A stretch of DNA of 64,000 nucleotides from Enterobacter genomosp. O (lineage in GTDB: Bacteria > Pseudomonadota > Gammaproteobacteria > Enterobacterales > Enterobacteriaceae). The DNA is taken from contig NZ_LECZ01000025.1 in NCBI RefSeq assembly GCF_001022965.1, positions 434,001 to 498,000 on the forward strand, in the 5' to 3' direction. Shown here one piece after another: positions 63,121-64,000 of this stretch. Within the stretch, counting starts at the first letter, position 1; the number at the start of each line of letters is the position of its first letter. The notes under the pieces were generated by a model, which worked only from the letters and a program-made list of their open reading frames with translations, was not told where the DNA came from and searched no databases. Made by a program: the position numbers and the translations under genes.

Positions 63121-64000
63121 ATGATTAAATCATTAACGTCCTTATCAGATTTAAATATGCGCTCCGGCGCCGATATTCTCCTTGAGGTGCTGGAGAGTGA
63201 AGGCGTGGAATATATTTTTGGCAATCCCGGCACCACCGAACTTCCCCTCATCGATGCTCTGCTTCGTCATGAAAATATTCACTATGTTCTGGCGCTCCAG
63301 GAGAGCAGCGTGGTTGCCATTGCCGACGGCTACGCAAAAGCCTCCGGCAAAACCGGCTTTATCAATTTGCATACCGCCAGCGGTCTGGGGCACGGCATGG
63401 GGAATCTGATTAATTCGCGGATCATGAAAACTCCGCTGGTTGTCACCGTCGGACAGCAGGACACGCGCCACTACGTCCGCGACCCGCTTCTGTATGATGA
63501 CATTGTCTCTATTGGTTCCCCGGTCATGAAGTGGGCGCAGGAGGTCACCAGCGCCGACCAGCTCCCGGTGCTGGTGCGACGCGCGTTTCACGCGGCCAGC
63601 TACCCTCCGGGTGGCCCGGTCCTGCTCTCTCTGCCGATGAACGTTATGGAAGAGCTGAGCGACGCCGGGATACAGACGGCGTCCAGAGTGGACTATCACA
63701 CCGTCGCGGGCTCGCTGGACGAGCTGGCGCAGGCGCTCAGCGCGGTTCCCCCCGGCAGGGTCATGATTGTGGCGGGCGATGAAGTTCACTCCAGCGGCTC
63801 GACGCAGGAGATTGTCCAGCTTGCGGAGGCGCTTAGCGCCCACGTCTACGGCTCCTCCTGGCCGCTGAATTTGCCTTTTCCCACCCAGCACGCGCTCTGG
63901 CGGGGCAACATGCCCACCACCGCAGGAGAAATCGCCAGCGTCATCAACGCCTACGATGCCGTATTTATCATCGGCGGCAGAAGCCTGATCGCCATTTTGT
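63121..64000 (+). CDS. Thiamine-diphosphate enzyme, benzoylformate decarboxylase-like (3' end outside the window)
   Basis: The first 293 residues of a ThDP-dependent enzyme. YIFGNPGTTELPLIDALL, LALQESSVVAIADGYAKASG (cofactor-activating Glu) and INLHTASGLGHGMG, with the histidine equivalent to H70 of benzoylformate decarboxylase, are visible. PLVVTVGQQDTRHYVRDP and VKWAQEV-like MKWAQEV follow. The middle Rossmann-like domain begins before the window ends. It probably decarboxylates an aromatic or branched 2-oxo acid, or joins aldehydes. GAGGTGTCATT precedes the ATG. The frame is open to the window edge. Confidence 0.85.
   Translation, partial: MIKSLTSLSDLNMRSGADILLEVLESEGVEYIFGNPGTTELPLIDALLRHENIHYVLALQESSVVAIADGYAKASGKTGFINLHTASGLGHGMGNLINSRIMKTPLVVTVGQQDTRHYVRDPLLYDDIVSIGSPVMKWAQEVTSADQLPVLVRRAFHAASYPPGGPVLLSLPMNVMEELSDAGIQTASRVDYHTVAGSLDELAQALSAVPPGRVMIVAGDEVHSSGSTQEIVQLAEALSAHVYGSSWPLNLPFPTQHALWRGNMPTTAGEIASVINAYDAVFIIGGRSLIAIL

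Overview
The window is a chromosomal segment of a member of the Enterobacteriaceae, most like Enterobacter or a close relative. Most genes read as orthologues of the Escherichia coli lipA to betT region in nearly the same order. The window differs from E. coli in carrying a methionine-salvage gene set, in having many short REP palindromes, and in lacking some E. coli neighbours: I see no citrate-lyase genes between dcuC and rna, and no dsbG between ahpC and ybdO. I saw no tRNA, rRNA, CRISPR array, integrase or transposase.

Layout. Bases 1-9.7 kb hold the 3' part of lipA, then tatE, ybeM, crcB, cspE, pagP, dcuC, rna, a flavin-reductase-like gene, rnk, ybdR and uspG. Bases 9.7-15.6 kb hold ahpF and ahpC (peroxide reduction), a long spacer with a possible small RNA, and the ybdO-ybdN-ybdM regulator-like genes. 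Bases 15.6-22.4 kb hold methionine salvage: ybdL, mtnB-mtnC-mtnD, mtnA and mtnK. MetJ-box arrays lie in both divergent promoter regions. Two small DNA-binding-protein genes and an SRPBCC gene are embedded here. Bases 22.5-30.5 kb hold an LVIVD-repeat protein, a ribose-type ABC importer, hcxA (ybdH), an SDR oxidoreductase, a RelE/XRE toxin-antitoxin pair and ybdD. Bases 30.6-35.2 kb hold cstA, a yjiH-yjiG transporter-like pair and an M20 peptidase.

Bases 35.3-54.1 kb hold the complete enterobactin locus. It has synthesis (entCEBAH, entF, ybdZ, entD), export (entS), uptake (fepA, fepB, fepDGC) and iron release (fes). Fur-box-like sequences sit in the three divergent promoter regions. Bases 54.2-60.1 kb hold the choline to glycine-betaine genes betT, betI, betB and betA with a BetI operator. 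Bases 60.2-62.1 kb hold a compact fasciclin protein, ECF sigma factor and anti-sigma operon. From 62.3 kb to the end there is an SDR gene followed by a truncated benzoylformate-decarboxylase-like gene.

The points most worth a second look are: the fasciclin/ECF/anti-sigma operon with a SigK-like candidate promoter; a terminator-like hairpin in the cspE leader; a candidate small RNA upstream of ahpC; a two-gene XRE/Ner-like regulator cassette lying between inverted REP copies; the ABC importer and LVIVD protein inserted among methionine-salvage genes; and two unannotated short membrane-protein genes.
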